NCBI RefSeq assembly: GCF_900113315.1 | Contig: NZ_FOZG01000002.1 | Span: forward strand, 124,001-188,000 | DNA from: Sphingomonas jatrophae | Lineage (GTDB): Bacteria > Pseudomonadota > Alphaproteobacteria > Sphingomonadales > Sphingomonadaceae | Length of the DNA stretch: 64,000 nt | Direction of reading: 5' to 3' | Part shown: piece by piece, positions 17,088-25,913 of the stretch | How positions within the stretch are numbered: the stretch's first letter is position 1 | Layout: the number at the start of each line of letters is the position of its first letter | The notes under the pieces: generated by a model | What the model was told of the DNA's origin: nothing | Seen by the model: only the letters and a program-made list of their open reading frames with translations | The model's database searches: none | Program-made: the position numbers and the translations under genes

Positions 17088-17906
17088 TCAGTGCGGCAGC
17101 TTGACCCGCAACGTCCGGAAGCGCGCCTCGACGAAGCTGTAGAGCCCGAAAAGGAACAGCCCGGCGGCAACCGCACCAAGCAGCAGGCTGCCATGATCCT
17201 GCGCCTGCAAGCGGCGCAGCGCCTGCGCCACCCCGCCCGCACGGTCCGCGTCCGATGCCCAGCCTGCGGAGACGAAGAACCAGCCGACGATGGCGAAGAC
17301 GATGGCGCGCGCCGTATATCCGATGCGCCCCGCCGTCCGGACATAATCGGGCGCGGGCACATTGCCGCTCAGCTCCTTGACGAAGCTTGCCGTCGCCGCC
17401 TTGCGCGCCTGAACCGCAGCCACGACAAAGAGGCAGATGCCGACCAGGGCAACGAGGAACGGACCGGCCGGCTGCTCCATGATCCACTGCGACCAGTCGC
17501 GCGCACTTTCGTCGCCCGATGTCGCCTGCGACGATGGCCCGTCCCGCAGCGCCAGCCGGGCGGCGAAGATGGCGAGCACCACGTGCGCGACGCCGCTTAC
17601 GGCGTGCCCTGCGCGCTCGAACGCGCCCTTGGCCGTGCGGCCAATCCCTTCGGGATCCCACGCTGCCTCGGCAAAGCGCCACACGGCGTAGCCGGCGAGC
17701 CCGAGCGCAATTAAAGCGAGCAGCACATGGCCGAGCGGCTGCGCGGCGAGGCTGGCAATCGCTCCCTGATTGTCGGAGGGGCGCCCGCCTCCACGCGCGG
17801 CATCGATGGCGAACCAACCGACAAGGACGTAAACCAGCCCCCGCGCCGCAAAGCCGAGCCGTGCGAGCAGCGTTGCCCGTGCCGCAAGTGTTGCTGAGTC
17901 GACCAT
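17088..17906 (-). CDS. DUF1206 family membrane protein
   Basis: 272 residues built of three similar two-helix repeats (starting near residues 14, 97 and 190), each of the form R-x-G-(Y/F)-x-A-(R/S)-G-x-V-(Y/F/H). This is the DUF1206 signature. It is an inner-membrane protein of unknown function. The ATG at 17906 is well placed at the repeat start. It converges with the ligase gene and diverges from the AI-2E-family gene. An EcfG-like promoter candidate lies just upstream, which would fit a general stress protein. Confidence 0.84.
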   Translation of the reverse strand: MVDSATLAARATLLARLGFAARGLVYVLVGWFAIDAARGGGRPSDNQGAIASLAAQPLGHVLLALIALGLAGYAVWRFAEAAWDPEGIGRTAKGAFERAGHAVSGVAHVVLAIFAARLALRDGPSSQATSGDESARDWSQWIMEQPAGPFLVALVGICLFVVAAVQARKAATASFVKELSGNVPAPDYVRTAGRIGYTARAIVFAIVGWFFVSAGWASDADRAGGVAQALRRLQAQDHGSLLLGAVAAGLFLFGLYSFVEARFRTLRVKLPH

Positions 17907-17914
17907 GGCGCCAC

Positions 17915-17939
17915 AACAATGGTCCGCTCAGCTCGTTCC
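17915..17939 (-). promoter_or_regulatory. Candidate EcfG-type (general stress sigma) promoter for the DUF1206 gene
   Basis: On the minus strand the sequence reads GGAAC (17935-17939), 16 bases, then TGTT (17915-17918). The alphaproteobacterial EcfG consensus is GGAAC-N16/17-CGTT, so it matches in 8 of 9 positions. The leader to the ATG at 17906 would be very short. Confidence 0.25.
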
Positions 17940-18088
17940 TCCCCCACAACAATGCGGCGGGCGGGGCAGTGGCACGGTCTCTGGTCGGCCAGCGCGAGCC
18001 GCCATGTCGGCGGGTGGAGCAAAGCGGCGCCAGACTTGTTTCTTCCCCTCAACGAGCCCCTGCGCAGCTTTCTTCGAGGATCATCGCG

Positions 18089-19213
18089 ATGACCATTGCC
18101 CGCCACCGTGTAGAAACCGGCGGGCTGATCCTCTTCCTCTTCCTCATCACGGTCGCGCTCACGCTGATCGTGTCGGGCTTCATCGGCGCTTTGTTGTGGG
18201 CCGCCCTTGCCGCGCTGCTGTTCCAGCCGCTGTTCCAGCGCTTCGTCGCGCGCTGGCCGGGGCGGCGCAATCTGGCCGCGGCAATGACCATGCTGGTCAT
18301 CACCGTGGCCGTGGTGATCCCCGCCATGGTGCTGACCAGTCTGATCGTCGATCAGGCGGCCGGCGTCTACACGCAGATCCGCACGGGCCAGATCAACTTC
18401 GCCGCCTATTTCCAGCAGGTGCACGATGCGCTGCCCGGCCGCCTGCAACGGCTGCTCGACTCCTCCGGACTGAGCACGCTGGATCGGGTGCAGGCGCGCG
18501 TCACGCGGGCCGTGGCAAGCAGCACCAGCGTGCTTGCACAGCGCGCCTTCTCGATCGGCGCGAATGCCGCCGCCTTCCTGCTCGCCTTCGGGGTCGGCCT
18601 TTACGCCACCTTCTTCCTGCTGCGCGACGGCGACCAGATCGGTCCCGCCATCGTGCGGGCGATGCCGCTGGAGCCTTCCGTTGCCGAGCGGCTGAGCACG
18701 AAGTTTCTGGCGGTCGTCCGGGCGACGATCAAGGGATCGGGCGTGGTCGCACTGGTTCAGGGTGCCCTCGGCGCGATCACCTTCTGGATCGTCGGGCTGC
18801 CCGCCGCCTTGCTGTGGGGCATGCTGATGGCAATCGCTGCCCTGCTGCCGGCCATCGGCCCGGCGATCATCTGGGGCCCGGTCGCGGTCTATCTGCTGGC
18901 AACGGGATCGATCTGGCAGGCCGTCGTCGTCGTTGCCTCGGGCGTGCTGCTGATCGGTCTTGCCGACAACATCCTGCGCCCGATCCTCGTCGGGCGGGAC
19001 ACCGGTATCCCGGACTGGCTCGTCCTGGTGACGACGTTGGGCGGCATCGATCTGGTGGGTCTCAGCGGCATCGTCGTCGGGCCACTGGCGGGTGCGCTGT
19101 TCATCACGGCGTGGCAGATCCTAACGGAACAGCGCCTTGCCGACCGGTCCGAGCGGACGCCTGTCGCACCCCCGGCCAATCCGCCAGAGGATAATCGGGC
19201 GGACGCCGAGTAG
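18089..19213 (+). CDS. AI-2E transporter family (PerM-like) permease
   Basis: 374 residues with about seven to eight membrane helices. The N-terminal pair (GLILFLFLITVALTLIVSG, GALLWAALAALLF) is followed by a soluble loop (about residues 85-155), then a C-terminal core that includes LALLPAIGPAI-like (AALLPAIGPAIIWGP) and the DNILRPILVG motif typical of this family. Members are putative exporters; few are linked to autoinducer-2, others to Na+/H+ exchange. The real start is the ATG at 18089; the frame open from 17519 is antisense to DUF1206. The C-terminus is charged and proline-rich. Confidence 0.86.
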   Translation: MTIARHRVETGGLILFLFLITVALTLIVSGFIGALLWAALAALLFQPLFQRFVARWPGRRNLAAAMTMLVITVAVVIPAMVLTSLIVDQAAGVYTQIRTGQINFAAYFQQVHDALPGRLQRLLDSSGLSTLDRVQARVTRAVASSTSVLAQRAFSIGANAAAFLLAFGVGLYATFFLLRDGDQIGPAIVRAMPLEPSVAERLSTKFLAVVRATIKGSGVVALVQGALGAITFWIVGLPAALLWGMLMAIAALLPAIGPAIIWGPVAVYLLATGSIWQAVVVVASGVLLIGLADNILRPILVGRDTGIPDWLVLVTTLGGIDLVGLSGIVVGPLAGALFITAWQILTEQRLADRSERTPVAPPANPPEDNRADAE

Positions 19214-19333
19214 CCGCCGCTCCGACGGCCGAACCCTACCGCTTGACGCCGAGCCGCGCGCTGATCGATCGTCTTGCGCCCGACGCGGCCAAGGTCGGTT
19301 CTCGTCCGGTTCGTTGAGCGAGGGGGAACGCAC

Positions 19334-20659
19334 ATGAAGACGATCGCTGCCGTGGGTCTGGCGATGTTGGCGAGCGCTGCGGGCGCGCAGGGGCCAGCGA
19401 CTTATATCCACGCGGGCGCCCTGCTCGACCGACCGGGCCAGGCCCCGCGCGGCGCCAGCACCATCATAGTCCGCAGCGGCAGGATCGACGCGGTGCGCGA
19501 CGGCTTCGTGGCGCCAGAAGCGGGTGCGCAGCTGGTGGACCTTAAGAACCGCTTCGTTCTGCCAGGCCTGATCGACACGCACGTCCATCTCTGGGGCATT
19601 GGTGGCGATCCGATGCGCAAGCGTCTGGAGATGCTGACGCGCGACACGGGCGACAATCTGATGACCGCCGTCGTCAATGCCCGCACGACCCTGGCCGCGG
19701 GCTTCACCACCGTCCGCGATCTGGGCGGCGATCCGCGCGGCATGCGGGCGCTGCGGGATGCCGTTGCGCGCGGCGACGTCGCCGGCCCGACCATCGTCAA
19801 TGCCGGCCTGCACGTCTCGACGACCGGCGGGTCGGGTGATCTGAGCACGGGCATGGCCGAGCAGTTTGCCGAGGCGATGCACGATCATGCCAGCAGCGTC
19901 TGCAACGGACCCGACGATTGCCGGCGTGCGGTGCGCGAGCAGGTGAAGCTGGGCGCGCTCGTCATCAAGATCACCGCGACAGGCGGCGTGCTGAACAACA
20001 TCGCCGGCGGACTCGGCCGGATGATGACGCCGGCCGAGCTCGACGCGATCGTGGAGACGGCGCACGGGTTCGGCCGCAAGGTCGCGTCCCACAGCCATGC
20101 CCTGGAGGGCACCCGGGCGTCGCTGACCGCGGGCGTCGATTCGATCGAGCATGGATCCTACCTCGACGACGACACCATCGCGATGTTCAAGGCGAAGGGC
20201 GTCTGGCTGGTTCCGACGATGCTGGCCTTCCGCGCCGCGCTGGAACAGGCCCGCGCCGGCCAGCTGCCGCCTGCCGTGCTGCCCAAGGCGGAAGCGGCCG
20301 CCGCGGTGGCGATGGCCAATCACAAGCGTGCGATCGCCAGCGGCGTGAAGATCGCGTTCGGCACGGATTCGGGCGTTTCGGTCCATGGCGGCAATGCGCG
20401 GGAGTTCGCGCTGCTGGTCGAGGCCGGCATGACCCCCGCACGCGCGATCCGCGCTGCCACGGTCGATGCCGCCGAACTGATCGGACAGAGCGAGCGCGTC
20501 GGCTCGATCGAGGTGGGCAAGGCAGCCGACCTGATCGCCGTCACGGGATCGCCTCTGGACGATGTGCGCCGGCTGGAGCGGGTCGAGTTCGTCATGAAGG
20601 ATGGTGTCGTCAGCAAGTCAGCGGCGCAGCCCGCCCCGCCATCGTTGCCGGCATCCTGA
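19334..20659 (+). CDS. Exported metal-dependent amidohydrolase
   Basis: 441 residues with a Sec signal peptide (MKTIAAVGLAMLASAAGAQG). The mature part is an amidohydrolase TIM barrel flanked by a small beta domain: metal motif HVHLWG, Lys in LVIKITATGG (candidate carbamylated lysine), SHSHALEG, SIEHGSY and the catalytic Asp in FGTDSGVSVHGGN. Relatives are annotated as Xaa-Pro or aryldialkyl hydrolases with two metal ions. It should act in the periplasm on amide, ester or cyclic substrates. A GGGGGAAC site supports the ATG at 19334. It stands alone between a permease and the EAL gene. Confidence 0.88.
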   Translation: MKTIAAVGLAMLASAAGAQGPATYIHAGALLDRPGQAPRGASTIIVRSGRIDAVRDGFVAPEAGAQLVDLKNRFVLPGLIDTHVHLWGIGGDPMRKRLEMLTRDTGDNLMTAVVNARTTLAAGFTTVRDLGGDPRGMRALRDAVARGDVAGPTIVNAGLHVSTTGGSGDLSTGMAEQFAEAMHDHASSVCNGPDDCRRAVREQVKLGALVIKITATGGVLNNIAGGLGRMMTPAELDAIVETAHGFGRKVASHSHALEGTRASLTAGVDSIEHGSYLDDDTIAMFKAKGVWLVPTMLAFRAALEQARAGQLPPAVLPKAEAAAAVAMANHKRAIASGVKIAFGTDSGVSVHGGNAREFALLVEAGMTPARAIRAATVDAAELIGQSERVGSIEVGKAADLIAVTGSPLDDVRRLERVEFVMKDGVVSKSAAQPAPPSLPAS

Positions 20660-20733
20660 CCGCAGCCTGTGCGACCCGCATGAGCAAGGAAAGTTAAGAC
20701 GTCTGCGGCATGGCGGGCTGACGAGGCTTCGCC

Positions 20734-22368
20734 ATGGAGGGTCTGCTGCTCGCGAAGGGAAAGGCTGTGCTTCGCGACCACAAGACGGCGCTGCTCGCGG
20801 CGGTGCTCGGCCCCGTGCTCGCGATCGGCTGGTGCCTGTGGGCGGGCGGCAGCTGGGCGCTGGCGCTCGGGCTGGCCGTGCTGGCGCTCGTGCCGCTTCT
20901 CGCGCTTGATGAGGCGCGTCGCGCCATGGTGCGGGCACAAGGTCTGGCGTCACCGGATCGCCGTCCGCAGACCCTGACGGCCGCCATCGACCTGATGGCT
21001 GCCCGCACGGGCGCGCAGGCCCATCGCAGCAGCTCGCTCCATCCGGTCACCCGATTGCCGACGCGTGAGGCTTTGGTCGCCGCGATCGAGGCGCATGATG
21101 CAGAAGCCGACGAAGCACGGCTGCTGGCGGTGCTGCGCTATGCCGATTTCGACCGCATCGCCGCCTTCGATCAGGGGCTGGCGCACCACGCGCTGGGCGG
21201 GCTGGCGAAACGCATCCGAGATGCGACCGGGCGCAACCACCTGCTGGCACAAGTCGATCGCGATTGCTTCGCCATCTGGTTTGCGGGCCAAGCCGATCTC
21301 GACGCCGCGCTCGGGGAATTGCGCGCGCTCGCCTATCTGATGATGCAGGAGCTGCCGAGCCCGTCCGCCACGCTCAGCCCGACGATCGAGGTCGGTCTGG
21401 CGACCTATCCGACGGATGGACGCGCGATGGCCCCGCTCCTGACTCTGGCCTTCACGACGCGGACGCGGCCGCAGCAGGCGCCTGACGGGTCGCTGTTGCT
21501 GGCGCAGCCCGCCTCGCTCGATCTTGCCCGCGAGACGTTCGTGATCGAGCAGGATCTCGCGCAGGCCATCCATGGCGAGCAGTTGACCATGCTGTTCCAG
21601 CCGCTGGTGGATCTCGACAAACACTGCGTGGTCGGAGCCGAGGCGTTGCTGCGCTGGCAGCACCCGACCATGGGCGACATCTCCCCTGCCCGCTTCATCC
21701 CGATCGTCGAGGCGATCGGCCTGAGTGACCAGTTCGGCGCGTGGGTGCTGAATGCCGCCTGCCGCGAGATGCGGCGCTGGCGCGAGGCGGGGCTGCATGG
21801 CCTTCGCGTGGCGGTGAACCTGTCTGCCTGCCAGCTGGCCGATCCGAAGCTGCAGGAAAAGATCGAGCGGACGCTGGCGCGGCATCATCTGGAGCCGCAG
21901 GTGCTGGAACTCGAGCTGACCGAGACGGCGGCGATGGCGGATGCGGGCCGCACGCTGCGCCTGTTCCGCGAGATTCACGACCTCGGCGTGTCCCTCGCGC
22001 TCGACGATTTCGGCAGCGGCCATTCCAGCCTGATCTACCTGAAGAATCTGCCGTTCGACAAACTCAAGATCGACCGTGAGTTCGTCACCGCCGTGCATGA
22101 GCGGAGTGACAGCCAGGCGATCTGCAAGGCGTTGATCGATCTCGCACGCGGGCTTGGCCTTCGCGTTCTCGCCGAAGGGGTCGAGTGCCGCGCGGAGGTC
22201 GACATGCTGGCCCGGCTCGGCTGCACATTGTTCCAGGGTTATTACTTCTCCCGGCCGCTGACAGGGCAGGCCTTTGTCGCCTTTGCCGGCGATCCCACCC
22301 GTATCCCCGCGCTCGGGCCGCCCGTGCTGGCGCAGCTCGACCATCTCGAAGGGCGTCTCTCCGCATGA
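20734..22368 (+). CDS. Membrane EAL-domain c-di-GMP phosphodiesterase with degenerate GGDEF
   Basis: 544 residues. Two N-terminal membrane helices (about 17-38 and 40-58), a GGDEF-like domain (about 100-260) and an EAL domain (about 275-530). The GGDEF active-site loop is replaced by QVDRDCF (173-179), so it cannot make c-di-GMP. The EAL set appears intact: E303 in GAEALLRW, N362 in VNLSAC, ELTET, the D424-D425 pair in DDFGSG, Lys in KLKIDREF, E481 in AEGVE and QGYYFSRP. It should therefore hydrolyse c-di-GMP at the inner membrane. Its stop overlaps the start of the LysM lipoprotein (ATGA), so the two are translationally coupled. Confidence 0.87.
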   Translation: MEGLLLAKGKAVLRDHKTALLAAVLGPVLAIGWCLWAGGSWALALGLAVLALVPLLALDEARRAMVRAQGLASPDRRPQTLTAAIDLMAARTGAQAHRSSSLHPVTRLPTREALVAAIEAHDAEADEARLLAVLRYADFDRIAAFDQGLAHHALGGLAKRIRDATGRNHLLAQVDRDCFAIWFAGQADLDAALGELRALAYLMMQELPSPSATLSPTIEVGLATYPTDGRAMAPLLTLAFTTRTRPQQAPDGSLLLAQPASLDLARETFVIEQDLAQAIHGEQLTMLFQPLVDLDKHCVVGAEALLRWQHPTMGDISPARFIPIVEAIGLSDQFGAWVLNAACREMRRWREAGLHGLRVAVNLSACQLADPKLQEKIERTLARHHLEPQVLELELTETAAMADAGRTLRLFREIHDLGVSLALDDFGSGHSSLIYLKNLPFDKLKIDREFVTAVHERSDSQAICKALIDLARGLGLRVLAEGVECRAEVDMLARLGCTLFQGYYFSRPLTGQAFVAFAGDPTRIPALGPPVLAQLDHLEGRLSA

Positions 22369-23096
22369 TCCGTCACCTTTATCGCCGCCGGAACGCGGCC
22401 GCCGTCGCGCTGCTGCTTGCGCTCAGCGCCTGTGGCGGCGGGCCGCTGAGCGTCGGCGACAAGGCTCCTCCGGCCAAGGACAGCTGGAAGGGGCGCGAGG
22501 ATGTCGGTCGCGCGATCGAGCTGCTCAACAAGGGCGAGACGGACCGCGCCCGCAGCGTGCTGACCAAGGTGCTGAAGCGTCAGCCGAACGATCCGATCGC
22601 CACGGGCCTGCTCGCGCAGATCGACCGCGATCCGGTGGCGCTGCTCGGCCGCGAGAGCTTCGCTTATGCGGTCAAGCCGAACGAGACGCTGGCCGATCTG
22701 GCCGGGCGGTTCCTCGGCAATCCGACGTCCTTCTACGCGCTCGGCCGCTACAACGGCCTGTCTTTCCCCGTTTCGCTTTCCCCCGGACAGGTGCTGCGGA
22801 TCCCGGGAGAGGCGAAGGTCGCGCGGCCGCGCCCGGCGGCCGACAAGCCGCGTGCCGCCCGCCCCGCCAAGCCGACGATCAATGCGGAGCCCGCTCGCCC
22901 CGCCGCCGCGCCGCCGACTGCAGACCCTGCGCGTGCGACCAGGCTGCGCGCCGCGGCGCTGGAGCAGCTGAACCGCGGCCAGGTGAACCGCGCCGTCTCG
23001 CTGCTGCGGCAGGCGGATCAGGCGAGCCCCGGCAATCCGCTGGTGCGACGCGACCTCGAGCGTGCCGAACGCATCCAGCGCACGCTCAAGCCTTGA
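22365..23096 (+). CDS. LysM/TPR lipoprotein
   Basis: 243 residues. Lipoprotein signal with lipobox LSAC, acylated Cys C23. Two TPR-like helical hairpins, one N-terminal (about 42-85, AIELLNKGETDRARSVL) and one C-terminal (about 190-240, AALEQLNRGQVNRAVSLL), flank a LysM domain (about 100-145, ending SPGQVLRIPG) and an Ala/Pro/Lys-rich linker. LysM binds peptidoglycan, so it is probably a periplasmic or outer-membrane scaffold. The ATG at 22365 overlaps the EAL stop. The link to the kinase and FHA genes downstream suggests the same envelope pathway. Confidence 0.84.
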   Translation: MIRHLYRRRNAAAVALLLALSACGGGPLSVGDKAPPAKDSWKGREDVGRAIELLNKGETDRARSVLTKVLKRQPNDPIATGLLAQIDRDPVALLGRESFAYAVKPNETLADLAGRFLGNPTSFYALGRYNGLSFPVSLSPGQVLRIPGEAKVARPRPAADKPRAARPAKPTINAEPARPAAAPPTADPARATRLRAAALEQLNRGQVNRAVSLLRQADQASPGNPLVRRDLERAERIQRTLKP

Positions 23097-23171
23097 CGTA
23101 AAACACGGAACCTCCCCTTAACCGGTCGTGCGCTAGGATCCTTGCCGTCGATACTGACGGTTTGGGATCGC

Positions 23172-24905
23172 ATGCGACAGATTGGCCGCTACGAACTGCG
23201 CGAGCGCATCGGCGAGGGTGCGATGGCCGAGGTGTGGCGCGCCCACGACCCCAGCATCGACCGCGTGCTCGCGATCAAGCTGCTGAAGCCCGAATTGCGG
23301 GCGCAGCCGGAAAGCGCGGCGCGCTTCCTGCGCGAGGCAAAGGCCGCGGGCGCGCTGTCCCACCCGGCCATCGTGACGATCTACGACGTCGGCGAGGCGG
23401 ACGGCTTCCCCTATATCGCGATGGAACTGCTCGAAGGCCGGCCGCTGGATGCCGTGCTGAAGGAGGAAGGCAGCCTCAGCATCGAGCAGGCGCTGGCAAT
23501 CGGCGCGCAGCTGGCGTCAGCGCTCAGCTATGCGCATCTGTCGGGCGTCGTGCACCGCGACATCAAGCCATCGAACATCATGCTCGGGCGCGACCGCGAG
23601 TCGATCAAGATCCTCGATTTCGGCATCGCCCGCGTCGCCGACGGACGCGAGGCGGACGAGCAGCTCAAGACGCAATATGGCCAGATCCTGGGCACCCCCC
23701 GGTATATGAGCCCCGAACAGGCGATCGGCCGACCGCTTGACGGCCGGTCCGACCTCTTCTCCGTCGGCGCCGTGCTGTACGAGATCGTCACCGGCCGTCA
23801 CGCCTTCGATGGCGCCAGCGCCGCAGTGCTGGCGCTCCAGATCACGCAGGCCGATCCCGCCGCGATCGGCAGCATCGCCCCGGCCTGCCCCGGTGGGTTG
23901 CGCTTCATCATCGAGAAGCTGCTCGCCAAGCGACCCGAGAAGCGGTTTGCCGATGGGACCGAGCTTTCCCGGGCGCTCTCTCGTGAGGGGCGTGCCTATG
24001 AGGCGGTGAAAGCGGATGCGTCGACGCGCAACCGCTATCTGCCGCTGCCCGTCCGCATCACGCTCGCGATGGTCGCGGTGACGGCGATCGCTTTGACACT
24101 GAGCCTGGGTGCCGTGCTGAACCGGCAATATCGCGCAATGGAGCGTATGGCGCTTGCCTCCGGCTCGTCCATCGCGTCCTTCGTCGCCAGCAATGCCGCG
24201 ATGCCGTCGGTCGACAATGCCACGCTGCCGCCTGAGGAGCGCGACTGGCTGCCCGTGCAAGCCTTCATCGCCGCCGCCGCCAAGGACGATTCCGTCCGGT
24301 GGATGACGATGGTCGACGGCGACGGCATCATCCGCGGCGCAAGCGATCCGAAGCTGCTCGGCACGCGCTATCGCGTGCCCCAGGGGGAGACGGTGGTGCA
24401 CCGCCAGGCGGATGTCACCGTCACCGATCTGAAGCTCGACGATGGGCGGCCGGGCTTCCGCTTCGTTCATCCGATCCTTTATGCCGGGCGCAAGTTCGGC
24501 ACGATCGAGGTGAGCATCAGCAAGACCGAGCTGCTGACCGCCGCTGCCACGTCGCGCAACCTGCTCATCGCGCTGGCCGCCCTGGTGCTGGCGGTGGTCG
24601 CGGTGGTCAGCTTCACCGTCGCGCGGCTGGTCGCGCAGCCGCTGGGGCGCCTCAAGGGCGCGCTCCGCGACGGGGCGATGGGCGACCTCGATTTCCGCAT
24701 CTCGCACCGCCACAGGGGCGAGTTCGGCGAGCTGTTCGACAGCTTCAACCTGTTCGCGACGGCGATGCAGGAACGCCTTGCCGCAACCGAGCGGCCGAGC
24801 GGCCGCCCGCGCGCCCTGGCCGAGACGATCGTCGAGACGGGCCCGCCGACCGGTGCGGCCGCCCCCATCACCACGCCACGGCTGGTCGTCGGGGCGAGGG
24901 GGTAG
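23172..24905 (+). CDS. Transmembrane Ser/Thr protein kinase with periplasmic sensor and C-terminal HAMP
   Basis: 577 residues. N-terminal Hanks-type kinase: P-loop GEGAMAEV (14-21), Lys K36, HRDIKPSN (128-135), DFG (149-151) and SPE. Then membrane helix 1 (about 296-316), a periplasmic region of about 145 residues that resembles a small Cache-like sensor, helix 2 (about 463-485), and a HAMP domain (about 486-540) ending in a short disordered tail. All catalytic motifs are present, so activity is expected. The start at 23172 is chosen because the kinase fold begins there. The FHA gene follows after 3 bases; such an FHA protein is the usual phospho-Thr reader for T6SS kinases. Confidence 0.88.
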   Translation: MRQIGRYELRERIGEGAMAEVWRAHDPSIDRVLAIKLLKPELRAQPESAARFLREAKAAGALSHPAIVTIYDVGEADGFPYIAMELLEGRPLDAVLKEEGSLSIEQALAIGAQLASALSYAHLSGVVHRDIKPSNIMLGRDRESIKILDFGIARVADGREADEQLKTQYGQILGTPRYMSPEQAIGRPLDGRSDLFSVGAVLYEIVTGRHAFDGASAAVLALQITQADPAAIGSIAPACPGGLRFIIEKLLAKRPEKRFADGTELSRALSREGRAYEAVKADASTRNRYLPLPVRITLAMVAVTAIALTLSLGAVLNRQYRAMERMALASGSSIASFVASNAAMPSVDNATLPPEERDWLPVQAFIAAAAKDDSVRWMTMVDGDGIIRGASDPKLLGTRYRVPQGETVVHRQADVTVTDLKLDDGRPGFRFVHPILYAGRKFGTIEVSISKTELLTAAATSRNLLIALAALVLAVVAVVSFTVARLVAQPLGRLKGALRDGAMGDLDFRISHRHRGEFGELFDSFNLFATAMQERLAATERPSGRPRALAETIVETGPPTGAAAPITTPRLVVGARG

Positions 24906-24908
24906 AAG

Positions 24909-25871
24909 ATGTACGTCTGTCGCCTGTTTCACCGGGATCGGCCCTCCGAACAGATCGACGCCAGGTTGATCGCGGGCGGAGCGCTGACCCTTGGTCGCGA
25001 TCCCACCACCGACTGGCCGCTCGACGACCCCGAAGGACTGTTGTCACGCGTCCACTGCACCCTGTCGCTGGCCGACGGCAAACTCGAGCTGTGCGACAGC
25101 AGCAGCAACGGCACATTCATCGACGGAGACACGCGCGCGCCACGCGGTGTGGCGGTGCCCCTGGATGTGCACCAGACGATCCGCATGGGCGCGCTCTTGC
25201 TGATGGTCGATCGTCCGGCGGAGACGAGGAACCTGGAGGCGACGACCATCCACCTGCCGCCTGCGACGCCACCCGCCAGGTGGGCCGAGGCCGCTGCACC
25301 CGTCGCCGCGCCGCATCCCGATGCCTCCTTGCTGGAGGCGTTCTGCGAGGGTGCCGGCTTCGATGCTTCCACCTTCTCCGACGAGGATCCGGTGGCGCTG
25401 ATGCGCCGCCTGGGCGCCATCTATCAACAGACCGTTCTCGGCCTCACCTCGCTGATGGCGCAGCGCACCGCGATGAAGCAGGCGCAGGATCTCGACCGCA
25501 CCAGTGTCTCGGCCGAGGGAAACAACCCGGTGAAATGGACCGCGCCCCGGCGGCTGGCGCAGGATCTGCTGCGCGTGAAGCAAGGCGGCTTTCTTGTGGG
25601 TGAGGATGCCGTCCGCGCCTCCTTCGTCGAACTGGCGGAGCATCTGGCGGGGATCGCCGCCGGCGCCAACGCCGCGATCGCCGCCACGCTGGACATGCTG
25701 GAGCCGCAGGCGCTGGCGGCAGAGGCGGTGAAGCAGGGCTTCACCCTGCGCGGCAAGGCGGCCGTGCAGATCGAGCTGCACACGTCGCGGCATCAGCAGC
25801 TTCGCGGCGGCGCCGCCGCCGCCGCCTTCAAGCGGGGCTATGAGCTGTCGGGAACGCCATCGCCGGACTGA
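24909..25871 (+). CDS. FHA-domain protein of the type VI secretion (Fha/TagH) type
   Basis: 320 residues. N-terminal FHA domain (about 1-100) with the phospho-Thr contacts GR (29-30), SRVH (46-49) and SNG (66-68). A Pro/Ala linker leads to a C-terminal helical domain with the GNNPVKW block (204-210) and VGEDAVRASFVELAEH, as in the T6SS-associated Fha family. In T6SS these proteins are phosphorylated by a membrane kinase and trigger assembly. Here the kinase lies 3 bases upstream, but no Tss gene is in the window. Strong ribosome site GAGGGGG before the ATG. It ends the operon; the next gene is convergent. Confidence 0.84.
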   Translation: MYVCRLFHRDRPSEQIDARLIAGGALTLGRDPTTDWPLDDPEGLLSRVHCTLSLADGKLELCDSSSNGTFIDGDTRAPRGVAVPLDVHQTIRMGALLLMVDRPAETRNLEATTIHLPPATPPARWAEAAAPVAAPHPDASLLEAFCEGAGFDASTFSDEDPVALMRRLGAIYQQTVLGLTSLMAQRTAMKQAQDLDRTSVSAEGNNPVKWTAPRRLAQDLLRVKQGGFLVGEDAVRASFVELAEHLAGIAAGANAAIAATLDMLEPQALAAEAVKQGFTLRGKAAVQIELHTSRHQQLRGGAAAAAFKRGYELSGTPSPD

Positions 25872-25913
25872 TCTGCTGTAGGCAGCGCCATGCTTTGGCT
25901 TGCTAGCGGCGGG

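Noticed and set aside
24909-25871. Full type VI secretion locus
   Set aside because: Only the FHA protein and kinase resemble T6SS parts; I found no TssB/C, Hcp, VgrG or ClpV in the window.
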